The notes under the pieces: generated by a model
The model's database searches: none
Seen by the model: only the letters and a program-made list of their open reading frames with translations
What the model was told of the DNA's origin: nothing
In this document: piece by piece, positions 6,880-16,489 of the stretch
Numbering within the stretch: the first letter of the stretch is position 1
Layout of the letters: every line of letters starts with the position of its first letter
NCBI RefSeq assembly: GCF_002234915.1
Contig: NZ_NEWD01000022.1
Location: forward strand, 1 to 58,193
DNA length: 58,193 bases
Reading direction: 5' to 3'
Source of the DNA: Bifidobacterium vansinderenii
GTDB lineage: Bacteria > Actinomycetota > Actinomycetes > Actinomycetales > Bifidobacteriaceae
Position numbers and translations under genes: made by a program

Positions 6880-9800
6880 TCAGTAGACCTTGACGCCGTT
6901 AAAGTAGAGGCCGCCTTCGGGGGTGGTGTCTACCGGCACCCAGATGACGATGTCCTGCGTGTTCACGGTCTTGTTGAGCTTCACCTCGGTGGTGCCGCTC
7001 GCGTCGAACGAGAACTCGCCCACGAGCTCGCCGCCCGTCGGATCGCTGCTCGTGGCGCCCGCGTACACCTGCGCCTTGCCACCCGACTGCCTGATCGACA
7101 CGACCAGACGGGACACGTCCTGCGGCTGCGTGAGGCGAATGTGCCATCCACGGCCGTTGTACTGGCTCGTACGGTTCACGAACGTCTGCGACGACGTGGC
7201 GTACTCCGTGGTGTTCTGCGGTGCCTCGGTCTGCTTCGGATCGGGCACCTTCTTCGCGTTCTTGTCGGCGGTGATCACGGTGGGCGTGGCTTCGGCCGAC
7301 TTCTTCTCCGTGGACGCGGGGGACGAGGCCGACTCGGACGGGGAGGCGCTTTCGGAACCGGAAGCGCTCGCCGAATCGCTCGAACCGGCGGAAGCGGACG
7401 GCGAGGCCGACTGCGTGGCGCCGGGGAACGCCACATCGGACGAATTGAACGACGGCCACGCACTGGACTTCTGGCTCTCGCCCTTGGGGGAGAACAGGCC
7501 CAGAGCGGCGGCGGATCCCAGGAAGATCGCCAACAGCGCCACCACGGTGCCCACCACGATCGCGATGCGCTTGCGTCCCAGCTTGCGCTTGGTCTCCGGA
7601 GTGGCGTTGGTCTCGGCCGGCTCGGGGGTTTCCATGTACGACGGCGGATTCACCGGCACCTGCGGCTCGAAGCTCGCGGGCAGCGGCTCGATCACCATCG
7701 TGGTCTCCGGATCCTCCTCGGCACCGGCAGCAGCGCCGTTCTCGGAACGCTGCGCGGCGCTCTCGGCCGGAGTGAAGCTCGGCGGCGCCACCTGCCCGGT
7801 CACGCCACCCGGCAGCGGCACGTTCTCGGGATCACCCTCCCACGTGTCCTCGTCGCCGAAGTCGTGCGCACCGCGTGCGGCGCGAATCGACGCCACATCG
7901 AGACCCATCGTCGGGCGTCCGCTAAAGTCCTTGCCGCCCTGCGGCATCACGCCCAGCGGCACGCCGTCGTCCTCGAAGTCGCTCGGATCGACGTTGTCCA
8001 CCTCGCTCTTGGAGAACAGCTGGTTCGGGCGCCACGTCAGCTCACTCGGCTGCTGCGCGATCTGCGGCTCGCTCACCGCAAGGAACGACTGCGGAATCGG
8101 CACGATGCTCGTCTCGTTGGCCGGGCGGAACTCGGCCAGCTTCACCGACGGGCTGGAGGGATGCGACGGAATGACGATGTCGTCACGGGTCAGCTCGGTC
8201 ATCGGCTTCCACATGCCGAGCAGCGCCTCGAACTCGTCGAGTGTGCTGATCGGGATCGGCGCATCATGATCGCGGTCGTGAATGCCAAGGCCACGCGCGC
8301 ACAGGATCGCATACTCGTCGGGGGTACCCGCCGGCAGCCTGTCGAGCGCGTTCTCGTCGGCCGGATCGAACACACGACCGGTCAGCGCCTGATACAGCAC
8401 GGCGGCGATCTGACGGATCACCACGGATTCGGAATCGGGGTTCTCGCCGGCGTGACGCAGCAGCGGCGGCACGAGCGCGGCGGAGATCGGCGCATCGGCC
8501 AGCGTTACGCTCTGCGACGTCATGCGGATCGTGGCGGCGGAGATGGCACGATGGTTCAGCCCGGACTGGCGCAGCGACTTGGCGGCCTCCACGGTCTCGC
8601 CCATGATCGTGCGGATGGCCTCCGCGCTCAGCGCATGCGTCGAATCGTCGGCGTTGTGCGCAAGATAGCGTTCGAGCGAAATGCCGTGATCCAGATCGGT
8701 GACGATGATGCACGCGCCCTCGTCGGAACGAATCTGCTGAATGGGGGTGAAGTGCTTGTTGCGGCTCAGCGTGAGCGCGCTCGCCACATCGTTGGCCATG
8801 CCGGCGATGGTGGAGTCGGTGATCAGGAAGAGCTGGCAGTCCTTGGCCATCACGCTGTCGTTCGCCCGCCAGACCGAGATGCCGGGCTCCTCACGCAGGA
8901 TCTGCACCAGCGTATAGCGGTCGATGAGGGTATCTCCAAGTCCTGGCTTCATAGTGGTGTTGCTCTTCCCTGCGAATAAATCAAGCTGTTGATGGGCCTT
9001 AGTCATTCTATAAGTGGGACTGCCCGATGGGATGCGGTCCGCGACCGTCTGCGGTGAAGGTTTCGATGACGTCGAAAGGGTGGACGGGGGTGTCGCGGGC
9101 GGCGTTACGGCAGGCGCGGCAGTCGGTGTTGCGGACGATGCCCCGAGTTTTGTGGTTTCGTCGCGTCCGGTAGACGCCTGATCCGCGTTGCTATCGTTGG
9201 CATTGCCGGATTTGACCTGATCGTCGGGCGACGGGGCCACAAAACTCGCATCCTCGTCTCCGGAGTCCGGCTCGGTGGCTGTGTTCGCCGCGTTCGCGCC
9301 GGTGCTCGCGCCGCCGCGACGCAGGAATCGTGCCCTGACCGCGTTGACCAGCGACGTGAACTCGTCCACGCGCAGCACCATCAGCAGCAGCGCGTACACC
9401 ACGCCCGTCACGATCGTGCCCACAATGCAGATGATCAGCGAATCGATCCATCCCATATGACCGTCGAACGGGCCGACGTCGACGTGCAGCAGACGCATGA
9501 CCGGCTTGCACGCCAGCCAGCAGGCCACGCCCGCCACCACGCCCGCCACGATCGCCTTGGCATGCATGACGATGATGCGACGACCGTCGAGATTGCCGCC
9601 CATGCGCTTGCGCAGACGCAGGAAGATGAACGGAATCGTAAGAATGTACGCGAGACTCAGCGCAAGACCCACCAGCGTGGCCCACTGCTGCGGCGGCGCG
9701 ATCATGATCGCCGGCAGCAGCAGCGCCATCTGCACCGCGTTCTCCAGCAGGGCGAACAGGAACGGACTCTTGCCGTCCTCGTACGCGTAGAACGTACGCT

Positions 9801-10983
9801 GGATCAGCAGGAACGCGCTGATCGGCACCAGACCGATCGACAGCGTCACCAACGGTCCGGCGATCAGCAGCGCGTCATGCACGTTCACGGACGGCAGCAG
9901 CGCTCGCGTGATCGGCACGGGCATGGCGATGAGCGCGGCGGAGAAGAACACCATCGACAGACCGACCGTGCGCAGCGACGAGCTCAGATCCTCGCGCGCG
10001 GTGGCCACGTCGTGATCGCTGATCGCACGCGACAGCTTGGGGAACACGGCCGTGGTGATCGACACCGCGATCAGTGAATACGGCAGGATGTACAGCGAGT
10101 ACGCGTACTGGTACGAGCCGTTGCCGGCGATGTTGTACAGGTCATGGCCGGCGTGCGGGGCGCCCGTGTTGATCTGCGACGTGACCATGCCCACGATCAG
10201 GTTGAGCACGGTCATGGCGAGGCTCCACGCGGCCACCTTGCCCATCGAGCGCAGACCGATGCCGTGCAGGCCCCACTTGGGCCGGTAGTGCAGTCCCAGA
10301 CGCATGAGCGGCAGGAACAGGATCACCGCCTGGAAGGCCACGCCCAGCGTCCACGTTCCCGCGGTGAGCAGGATCTTGTCCTCGGTCCAGAAGTCCATCG
10401 GCGCGCGGTCGGCCTTGCCGAACAGCATGATGAACGCGGTGAAGCCGGCGCAGCTGATCACGTTCGCGCCCACCGAGCTCCACGCGTACATGCCGAACCG
10501 TCCCTTGGCGGCGAGGATCTGGCCGAGCACCAGATACAGGCCGTAGAAGAAGATCTGCGGCATGCACCACAGCGTGAACGCGTTGACGAGGGCGCGTTGT
10601 TCCGGCGCCCAGTTCGGGTTCACGTACAGGCGGGTGACCAGCGGCGTGCCCAGCATCATCACGGCGGTGACGGCGATGAGCAGCGCGATCGACACGGTGA
10701 TGAGCTTGTTGAGACGTTCGTTCGCGTCCTCGTGCTTGAGCGTGCGCACGATCTGCGGCACGAGCACGGCGTTGAAGATGCCGCCCGAGATCAGCGTGAA
10801 GATGACCTGCGGGATCATGGAACCGGTCTGGTAGGCGTTCGCGGCGATGCCGGTGGTGCCGATTGCGGCGGCCAGCAGGATCGAGCGAATCTGGCCGGTA
10901 ACGCGCGAGGCCGCCGTGCCGGCGGCCATGATCAACGAGTTGCGTCCTACGGAATTCGATTGTTCGGAGCTCTGGGAACTCAT
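6880..10983 (-). CDS. murJ: MurJ lipid II flippase fused to a pseudokinase
   Basis: This 1,367-residue protein starts at MSSQSSEQ, whose ATG overlaps the stop of the upstream DUF6049 gene as ATGA. Residues about 15-550 are a MurJ/MviN polytopic domain that flips lipid II across the membrane. A low-complexity linker follows. Residues about 677-960 are a protein-kinase fold without catalytic residues: HRD reads HRA and no DFG is seen. A membrane segment lies near 1136-1162. Residues about 1255-1367 are an extracellular beta-rich domain. Mycobacterial MviN has the same architecture, with the pseudokinase acting as a phosphorylation-controlled docking site for an FHA protein. The Ser/Thr kinase at 29755-32853 is a candidate regulator, by inference only. 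Confidence 0.93.
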   Translation of the reverse strand: MSSQSSEQSNSVGRNSLIMAAGTAASRVTGQIRSILLAAAIGTTGIAANAYQTGSMIPQVIFTLISGGIFNAVLVPQIVRTLKHEDANERLNKLITVSIALLIAVTAVMMLGTPLVTRLYVNPNWAPEQRALVNAFTLWCMPQIFFYGLYLVLGQILAAKGRFGMYAWSSVGANVISCAGFTAFIMLFGKADRAPMDFWTEDKILLTAGTWTLGVAFQAVILFLPLMRLGLHYRPKWGLHGIGLRSMGKVAAWSLAMTVLNLIVGMVTSQINTGAPHAGHDLYNIAGNGSYQYAYSLYILPYSLIAVSITTAVFPKLSRAISDHDVATAREDLSSSLRTVGLSMVFFSAALIAMPVPITRALLPSVNVHDALLIAGPLVTLSIGLVPISAFLLIQRTFYAYEDGKSPFLFALLENAVQMALLLPAIMIAPPQQWATLVGLALSLAYILTIPFIFLRLRKRMGGNLDGRRIIVMHAKAIVAGVVAGVACWLACKPVMRLLHVDVGPFDGHMGWIDSLIICIVGTIVTGVVYALLLMVLRVDEFTSLVNAVRARFLRRGGASTGANAANTATEPDSGDEDASFVAPSPDDQVKSGNANDSNADQASTGRDETTKLGASSATPTAAPAVTPPATPPSTLSTSSKPSPQTVADRIPSGSPTYRMTKAHQQLDLFAGKSNTTMKPGLGDTLIDRYTLVQILREEPGISVWRANDSVMAKDCQLFLITDSTIAGMANDVASALTLSRNKHFTPIQQIRSDEGACIIVTDLDHGISLERYLAHNADDSTHALSAEAIRTIMGETVEAAKSLRQSGLNHRAISAATIRMTSQSVTLADAPISAALVPPLLRHAGENPDSESVVIRQIAAVLYQALTGRVFDPADENALDRLPAGTPDEYAILCARGLGIHDRDHDAPIPISTLDEFEALLGMWKPMTELTRDDIVIPSHPSSPSVKLAEFRPANETSIVPIPQSFLAVSEPQIAQQPSELTWRPNQLFSKSEVDNVDPSDFEDDGVPLGVMPQGGKDFSGRPTMGLDVASIRAARGAHDFGDEDTWEGDPENVPLPGGVTGQVAPPSFTPAESAAQRSENGAAAGAEEDPETTMVIEPLPASFEPQVPVNPPSYMETPEPAETNATPETKRKLGRKRIAIVVGTVVALLAIFLGSAAALGLFSPKGESQKSSAWPSFNSSDVAFPGATQSASPSASAGSSDSASASGSESASPSESASSPASTEKKSAEATPTVITADKNAKKVPDPKQTEAPQNTTEYATSSQTFVNRTSQYNGRGWHIRLTQPQDVSRLVVSIRQSGGKAQVYAGATSSDPTGGELVGEFSFDASGTTEVKLNKTVNTQDIVIWVPVDTTPEGGLYFNGVKVY

Positions 10984-13295
10984 TCGTCGGGGTCCTTTAC
11001 ACGATGGAACTGTCGCCACAGGCCGAGCAGGCCCAGCAGCACGGCGAGCGCGAGGATCGCGTAGCCGCTCCAGTCATTGATCTGCAGAACGCTGGTGATT
11101 TTCGCCTCGGCGGTGTCGCTGATGGGCTGGCCGTTGGCGTCCTGCAGTTGGATGGTCACGGTGGCCGTGCCGGAGCTCAGCACGCGGATGGTGAGCGTGG
11201 ACTGCACTTCGGAGTTGGCGGGAATGGTGAGCTCCTCGCCGGAGGAGGAGACGATCTGTTCGGAGTCGGTGCCCGCCATGAGTCGGACGCGTACGGCGTA
11301 CGGGTGACTGTTGGCGATGGTGACGGGCATGCTCGCGCTCTGGCTGACGATGTTGATCGAGTCGGGCTTGGCCACGCTGACGCCGGAGAACAGTCCGTTG
11401 GCGATGCGTCCTGCGGCCTTGACGAGACGCTGGTCGTTGGTCTTGGAGCTGCTGAATGCCTTGAGTGCCAGGTCGGCGTAGGCGGAGCGCAGGGAGGTGA
11501 CCCAGCGGGCTGCGGAGTCGCTGAGCTTGGCGGTGCCGTCGGTGCCGTTGCCGGAGTCGCCGGTGCTGTCCTTGGCGAGCACGTTGTCGGCGAAGCGCGT
11601 GATCTCGGCGTAGGCGTCGCGCAGCGTGGAGACCTGGCCGCTCAGTCGTTCGGCGGTGGCGGCGGTCGCGTTGGCGTTGTCGGAGTCGGACGGGTTTGAG
11701 TCGGCGTCGGTGTTGGCGGCTTCGGCCATCGAGGGCACTTCCGACGCGCGCTCGGCCGCGTCGTCGCCGCTGATCGACGGCTGGGCCTGCATCAGATCGT
11801 CGAGGCTGGCGAGCTTGAGCCAGGAGCAGGATTCCAGCTGCGTCATGAGCGATTCCACCGTGGTGGCGCTGGCGTTCGTGCCGAACGAGACGAGTAGCGT
11901 GCGGTCCTCGTAGGGGCGCTCCATCTGGTAGAACGCGCTCTGCGCCACGAATCGGGCCATGCGGCCGGCCGTGGTGCCTTCGGCCTGCGCCTTGGCGTCG
12001 GTTGAGGTGGCGGAGTCCTGTGCGAGTGCGCTGAGGTCGCGCTGTGTGGTGAGCACGGTCATGTCGCCGGCGTTGGTGGGCACGACCATCTTCGACGTGT
12101 GTACGGCGGTGGGGGAGTCGGTGTCGTAGTCGGTTTCGGCCACGACGGCGGAGTATCCCTGCGATTTGGCGGCGGTGAGCGCCGTGGTCGTCCAGGATGC
12201 GGTGGACTGCCAGGCCACGGTGGCGGGCGTGGTCTTCTCGTCGCCGGTGACGCTGTGGTAGAGGTCGGTGGCGGTGGACGCCTTCCACAGGTCGTCGGTC
12301 AGTCCGGCGTCCTTCCACGGCAGGGAGTCGGCGGTCTGCGACTGGAATGCGAGGTCGAATCCGCGCGGCTGCATGAGTGCGGCGATCTGCGGGGTGCCGG
12401 AGAACGTGGTGAGATACGACGAATCGGCCACGGTCTGCACGGCGGTGTGGCGGCGCAGTGCAGAGGCGAGCGCCGATTGGTTGCGCCGCTGCTTGGCGGT
12501 GAGCGAGGTGACGGTGGCGGACTTCGCCGCGGCGTCGGCGGAGTCGTTGCCGTTGCCGGATGCGTCGGAACCGTTGCCGTCGGACGTGGCGCTGGCGCTC
12601 TGATCGTGGGTGAGCAGGTTCTGCACGTCGTTGGTGCTGACCTGCCAGTCGGAGCCCGCCAGCGGCAGCGCCATGGTCAGACCCAGCTGCGGTGTGGAGT
12701 CGACGTTGAGTCCGTCCTGCGTGCGCGTGACGAACGAGTGGATGTTGGCTGTTACGTTGTCGCCGTCGGAGTTCTGCGACGCGTATGTGATGTTGAGCGG
12801 CTTGGCGCCCCATGAGGTGAACTGGTCGAGCACGCTGTCGGAGCCGTTCGAGTCCGACGACGATGAGTCGGATGATGGCTTGGCGTGCGCGGTGAGCGTG
12901 ACGGTGCGGCTGCCGCCCGCCTCGATGGAGTCCACGGTGGCGGTGGCGAGCGTGGTGTTCAGTCGGCGCAGCCGGGCGTCGGACGTGGATCCGTCGGCCC
13001 ATGACTGCATCAGCGAACTGGAGTTGAACGAGTATTTCGGATTGGTCAGCACCTTCACTTCGCCGGACGCGAGCATGCTGTTGGTGCCGTTCGTGATCGT
13101 CACGACGGCGGTGTAGTCGTCGGTGCCGTTGATCGTGGCGCTGGTGCCCGATTCAAGGCTGACCGATACCTTGCCCGTCGCATCGTCGGCGGCGTATGTC
13201 GGCGTGACTCCGGCGAACACCATCGCCAGCGCGATCATCATGGCAAGGCAGACATCAACGAACACACGTAGGCGTCGTAACGCCCTGCCGGGCAT
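10980..13295 (-). CDS. DUF6049 family exported membrane protein
   Basis: This 771-residue protein starts at MPGRALRRLR, with GGAGG 5 bases upstream. A signal peptide (about residues 10-35, ending PTYAA) leads to a long extracellular region rich in Ser, Thr, Asp and Ala. One C-terminal membrane segment (SGYAILALAVLLGLLGLW) and a short charged tail follow. Genes of this family commonly precede murJ in actinobacteria. Here the stop overlaps the murJ start by 4 bases (ATGA), which implies translational coupling and a shared envelope role. No enzymatic motif is visible. Confidence 0.85.
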   Translation of the reverse strand: MPGRALRRLRVFVDVCLAMMIALAMVFAGVTPTYAADDATGKVSVSLESGTSATINGTDDYTAVVTITNGTNSMLASGEVKVLTNPKYSFNSSSLMQSWADGSTSDARLRRLNTTLATATVDSIEAGGSRTVTLTAHAKPSSDSSSSDSNGSDSVLDQFTSWGAKPLNITYASQNSDGDNVTANIHSFVTRTQDGLNVDSTPQLGLTMALPLAGSDWQVSTNDVQNLLTHDQSASATSDGNGSDASGNGNDSADAAAKSATVTSLTAKQRRNQSALASALRRHTAVQTVADSSYLTTFSGTPQIAALMQPRGFDLAFQSQTADSLPWKDAGLTDDLWKASTATDLYHSVTGDEKTTPATVAWQSTASWTTTALTAAKSQGYSAVVAETDYDTDSPTAVHTSKMVVPTNAGDMTVLTTQRDLSALAQDSATSTDAKAQAEGTTAGRMARFVAQSAFYQMERPYEDRTLLVSFGTNASATTVESLMTQLESCSWLKLASLDDLMQAQPSISGDDAAERASEVPSMAEAANTDADSNPSDSDNANATAATAERLSGQVSTLRDAYAEITRFADNVLAKDSTGDSGNGTDGTAKLSDSAARWVTSLRSAYADLALKAFSSSKTNDQRLVKAAGRIANGLFSGVSVAKPDSINIVSQSASMPVTIANSHPYAVRVRLMAGTDSEQIVSSSGEELTIPANSEVQSTLTIRVLSSGTATVTIQLQDANGQPISDTAEAKITSVLQINDWSGYAILALAVLLGLLGLWRQFHRVKDPDE

Positions 13296-13370
13296 AGTGC
13301 CTCCGCTGCGGCCGGTATGGCCTCCGGTATTCACAAGCAAAACGGCCCTTACTTCTAGTGACTTCCAGCG

Positions 13371-14132
13371 TTACTTCTTAGCGTTGCTCTTATGCTTTCG
13401 CGCGTACAGCCACGCAATCCTACGTTCGTTAGGATAGCTCAGGACGTCACTTAAGTCATCAAAACGTACCCAGATGGCGTCTTCCGCCTCGTGATCGGGA
13501 TCGCCCTCCACGGTGAGCTCGCCGCTGACGCGACGCAGCGCGTAATGATGGACGAGCTTGTGCACGCGCTGGGCGGTGCCGGTGAACCAGTAGTCGATCG
13601 TGGCGATGGAGGTGATCACCTCGCCGAGGATGCCGGTCTCCTCGTGCACCTCGCGCACGGCGGTCTGCTCGGGGGTCTCCCCCTTTTCGATGTGCCCCTT
13701 CGGCAGGCACCATTCCAAATGGCCGGAACGGGAATGACGGGCGATGATCGCCACGCGGTCCTTGTCGTCGAAGATCAGTCCGCCTGCGGAATACTCGCGC
13801 ACCACGGGCAGCTCGCGGGCGTCGAGCGACGCGAACGTGGTGGGCTGGGTCTGCTTCTTCGCCATGATCGCGGGCGTCGGACGCATCGGAATCGGACTGT
13901 CGGACACCTCACGCACGTCGATCTGCGCCTCGACGTATTCAACTTGTCCCTCAGGCAGTCGCAATGTGATACTTTGTCCATATTTCGGGGTCTGAGAGCT
14001 GTACAGAGGACGCGGTTCGCACTCGTCGAAGGCGTCGTCGAACAGGTCGGAAACCCCGTCATTTTGGGTATGATTGCCCGAAGAACTGGCGGCACGGGCC
14101 ATCATGCGCGCAACATCCCCGGGAGTAGTCAT
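13371..14132 (-). CDS. NUDIX hydrolase
   Basis: This 253-residue protein starts at MTTPGDVARM, with AAGG close to the ATG. A longer reading would run back into the divergent cca gene. Residues 1 to about 110 are a low-complexity, probably disordered segment. The C-terminal half is a NUDIX domain with the complete box GHIEKGE...REVHEETGI, whose glutamates bind the metal for hydrolysing nucleoside diphosphate-linked substrates. The substrate cannot be read from the sequence. Actinobacteria often keep a NUDIX gene next to cca and the murJ operon, as here. It may be co-transcribed with the DUF6049-murJ pair 75 bases downstream. Confidence 0.9.
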   Translation of the reverse strand: MTTPGDVARMMARAASSSGNHTQNDGVSDLFDDAFDECEPRPLYSSQTPKYGQSITLRLPEGQVEYVEAQIDVREVSDSPIPMRPTPAIMAKKQTQPTTFASLDARELPVVREYSAGGLIFDDKDRVAIIARHSRSGHLEWCLPKGHIEKGETPEQTAVREVHEETGILGEVITSIATIDYWFTGTAQRVHKLVHHYALRRVSGELTVEGDPDHEAEDAIWVRFDDLSDVLSYPNERRIAWLYARKHKSNAKK

Positions 14133-14208
14133 ACCTTCTACAATACGCAAAACAATGTGCAGGTGGGGTAACGGTAAGCTTGATTGCGCACAGCGAAAGG
14201 AGCACGGA

Positions 14209-15630
14209 GTGGGATTCGAGGTTTGGCCTGAGGCCATTGAACTGGGTGAGCTGTTCAAGGAACAGGGCTATGAACTGGCGCTTGTGGGCGGGCCCGTACG
14301 CGATCTGCTGCTGCACCGTCCCTCGCACGATCTTGACTTCTGCACCTCCGCGCGTCCCGAGGAATTCGAGCCCATCCTGCGCAAGTGGGGCAACGGGTTC
14401 TGGGACATGGGACGCAAGTTCGGCACGCTCGGCGCGATGAAGAAGCGCGCCGACGGCAGCGAGATCGGCGTGGAAGTGACCACCTACCGTTCCGACAAGT
14501 ACGATCCCGAATCACGCAAGCCGGAGGTCAACTACGGCGACAGTCTCGAAGGCGATCTGTCGCGCCGCGACTTCACCGTCAACGCGATGGCGCTGCGCGT
14601 GCCCGAATGCGAGTTCGTCGACCCGTTCGGCGGCGCCAACGACATCAACAAGAAGATTCTGCGCACGCCGGTCGATCCGCGACAGTCGTTCGACGACGAT
14701 CCGCTGCGCATGATGCGCGCCGTGCGATTCGTGGCGCAGCTCGGCTTCCGCATCGAACCGGAGACCGCCGAGGCGATCACCGCCATGGTGGACCGCATCG
14801 AGATCGTGTCGGCCGAACGCGTGCGCGACGAACTGACCAAGCTGCTCATGAGCGACGATCCGCACGCCGGCATCGAGGCGCTCGTGGAATCCGGTCTGGC
14901 CGACATCGTGCTGCCGGAGATCCCCGCGCTGCAGCTCGAACTCGACGAGCATCATCGCCACAAGGACGTGTTCCAGCACACGCTCATGGTGGTGGATCGC
15001 GCGATCGCACTCGAAACCGGCCCGGACGGCCCCGTGCCCGCGCCCGATCTGACGCTGCGCCTGGCCGCGCTTATGCATGACGTGGGCAAGCCGCGCACCC
15101 GCCGATTCGAGGCCGGCGGCAAGGTGAGCTTCCACCATCACGATCTGGTGGGTGCCAAGATGACGCGCAAGCGGCTCAAGGCGCTGCGCTTCGACCATCA
15201 CATCGTGGAGGACGTGGCCGATCTGGTGGCGCTGCACCTGCGCTTCCACGGCTACATCGACGAGCCGTGGACCGACGCCGCCGTGCGCCGCTACGTACGC
15301 GACGCCGGGCATCTGTACCACCGTCTCAACCGTCTTACCCGCGCCGACGCCACCACGCAGAACAAGCGCAAGGCGCGCATGTTCTCCGAGGCCATGGACG
15401 ACATGGAGGCGCGCGTGATCGAGCTGAAGAAGAAAGAGGACATCGACGCGATCCGCCCCGATCTGGACGGCGACGAGATCATGGAGATCCTCGGACTCAC
15501 GCCCGGCCGCGAGGTCGGCCGCGCGCGCAAGCACATGCTTGACTACCGACTCGACAACGGCCCCGTGGAGCATGACGTGGCCGTCGCCGAGCTCAAGCGC
15601 TGGTATGAGGAGGAGGGCGCCGAGGCCTAG
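14209..15630 (+). CDS. cca: CCA-adding tRNA nucleotidyltransferase
   Basis: This 473-residue enzyme adds or repairs the 3' CCA end of tRNAs. The start is a GTG (VGFEVWPEAI) with GAAAGGAGCA just upstream. A longer reading from 14074 overlaps the divergent NUDIX gene and lacks such a site. The class II nucleotidyltransferase signature GGPVRDLLL...HDLDF is at about residues 27-45, an RRDFTVNAMA motif follows, and an HD phosphohydrolase-type domain (LMHDVGKPRTRR) sits in the C-terminal half. The stop overlaps that of the convergent gene in CTAG, so no room for a terminator is left. Confidence 0.95.
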   Translation: MGFEVWPEAIELGELFKEQGYELALVGGPVRDLLLHRPSHDLDFCTSARPEEFEPILRKWGNGFWDMGRKFGTLGAMKKRADGSEIGVEVTTYRSDKYDPESRKPEVNYGDSLEGDLSRRDFTVNAMALRVPECEFVDPFGGANDINKKILRTPVDPRQSFDDDPLRMMRAVRFVAQLGFRIEPETAEAITAMVDRIEIVSAERVRDELTKLLMSDDPHAGIEALVESGLADIVLPEIPALQLELDEHHRHKDVFQHTLMVVDRAIALETGPDGPVPAPDLTLRLAALMHDVGKPRTRRFEAGGKVSFHHHDLVGAKMTRKRLKALRFDHHIVEDVADLVALHLRFHGYIDEPWTDAAVRRYVRDAGHLYHRLNRLTRADATTQNKRKARMFSEAMDDMEARVIELKKKEDIDAIRPDLDGDEIMEILGLTPGREVGRARKHMLDYRLDNGPVEHDVAVAELKRWYEEEGAEA

Positions 15631-16262
15631 TTCACGGCCTCGTGGTCCACGGCCTTGGGCAGGTCGCCCATCTGGTCGGCGGCCTTGCAGCCCTCGATCG
15701 CGGTCAGATCGGCATCGGTCTTGGTCGCGATCTTGTCCTCATCCACAAGGTCGGAGAACGTGGAGCCGATCACCACGTCGATGAGCTTGTCCTCGCGGTC
15801 GTCCATGCGCAGGATCGCGTCATTGAAATGACCGGCGAGTGTGTACGCCTCGTTGATGGTGTTCTTGCCGAAGCGAATCTCCGTGCGCTTGATCGTGGCG
15901 GTGCCGGGATAGTTGGACACGCCCTTGGACACGAAGCCGCGGTTGGTCAGCGACTCGCTCACCGCGTCGGCCAGACCGGCCTTGTCGGTGCCGTTGAGCA
16001 CACGCACGTTGATGGTGCTCGGGTTCAGGGCCTTGGCGGTGGCGCCGTCTGCCGCGGTGGGGCACGGGGCGGTCACACCGTAGTTGGGCTGCGCGGCGTT
16101 GGTGGTCGTGGCGGTCTTGCCGAGCACGCCGAAATAGAAGAGGAACGAGACGACCAGGGCGATCGCCAGAGCGCCGATGGCGACGGTGAACACGATCTTC
16201 TGGCGGTCGCGTACGAATTGCTGACGTGCCTTGCGTTCGTCGAAGGCTTCCGGAGTCGTCAT
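15627..16262 (-). CDS. LytR C-terminal-domain membrane protein
   Basis: This 211-residue protein starts at MTTPEAFDERK. A basic cytoplasmic N-terminus is followed by one membrane segment (about residues 20-45, VFTVAIGALAIALVVSFLFY) and an extracytoplasmic domain. INVRVLNGTDKAGLADAVSE and the rest resemble the LytR_C fold found at the end of LytR-CpsA-Psr proteins and as a stand-alone envelope domain in actinobacteria. No LCP catalytic domain is present, so it is not itself a wall-polymer ligase. It converges with cca, the two stops sharing CTAG. Confidence 0.8.
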   Translation of the reverse strand: MTTPEAFDERKARQQFVRDRQKIVFTVAIGALAIALVVSFLFYFGVLGKTATTTNAAQPNYGVTAPCPTAADGATAKALNPSTINVRVLNGTDKAGLADAVSESLTNRGFVSKGVSNYPGTATIKRTEIRFGKNTINEAYTLAGHFNDAILRMDDREDKLIDVVIGSTFSDLVDEDKIATKTDADLTAIEGCKAADQMGDLPKAVDHEAVN

Positions 16263-16489
16263 GACGGTCCTAGCTCCTTGTCTGTCTGTGATTGCATTAC
16301 ACATTAACCCGACTGCCTGACGGTCCTTTGGCGTTTGCCCGGATGTTTACATTTTTATGGGCCGATTGCCGGTCAGGGTGGCATGATGCCCCCTACCTGC
16401 GCCATAGTCGATTCAGACGTGCGCTATTCCGTTGCAAACGTGCGATTCTGGGAGTGCGCAGTGACCCTCCAGTAAGTACGCTGAAAATT

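Noticed and set aside
7141-8979. Long plus-strand open frame over murJ
   Set aside because: It is the opposite strand of the GC-rich murJ reading, is Arg/Gly/His-rich and shows no family features.
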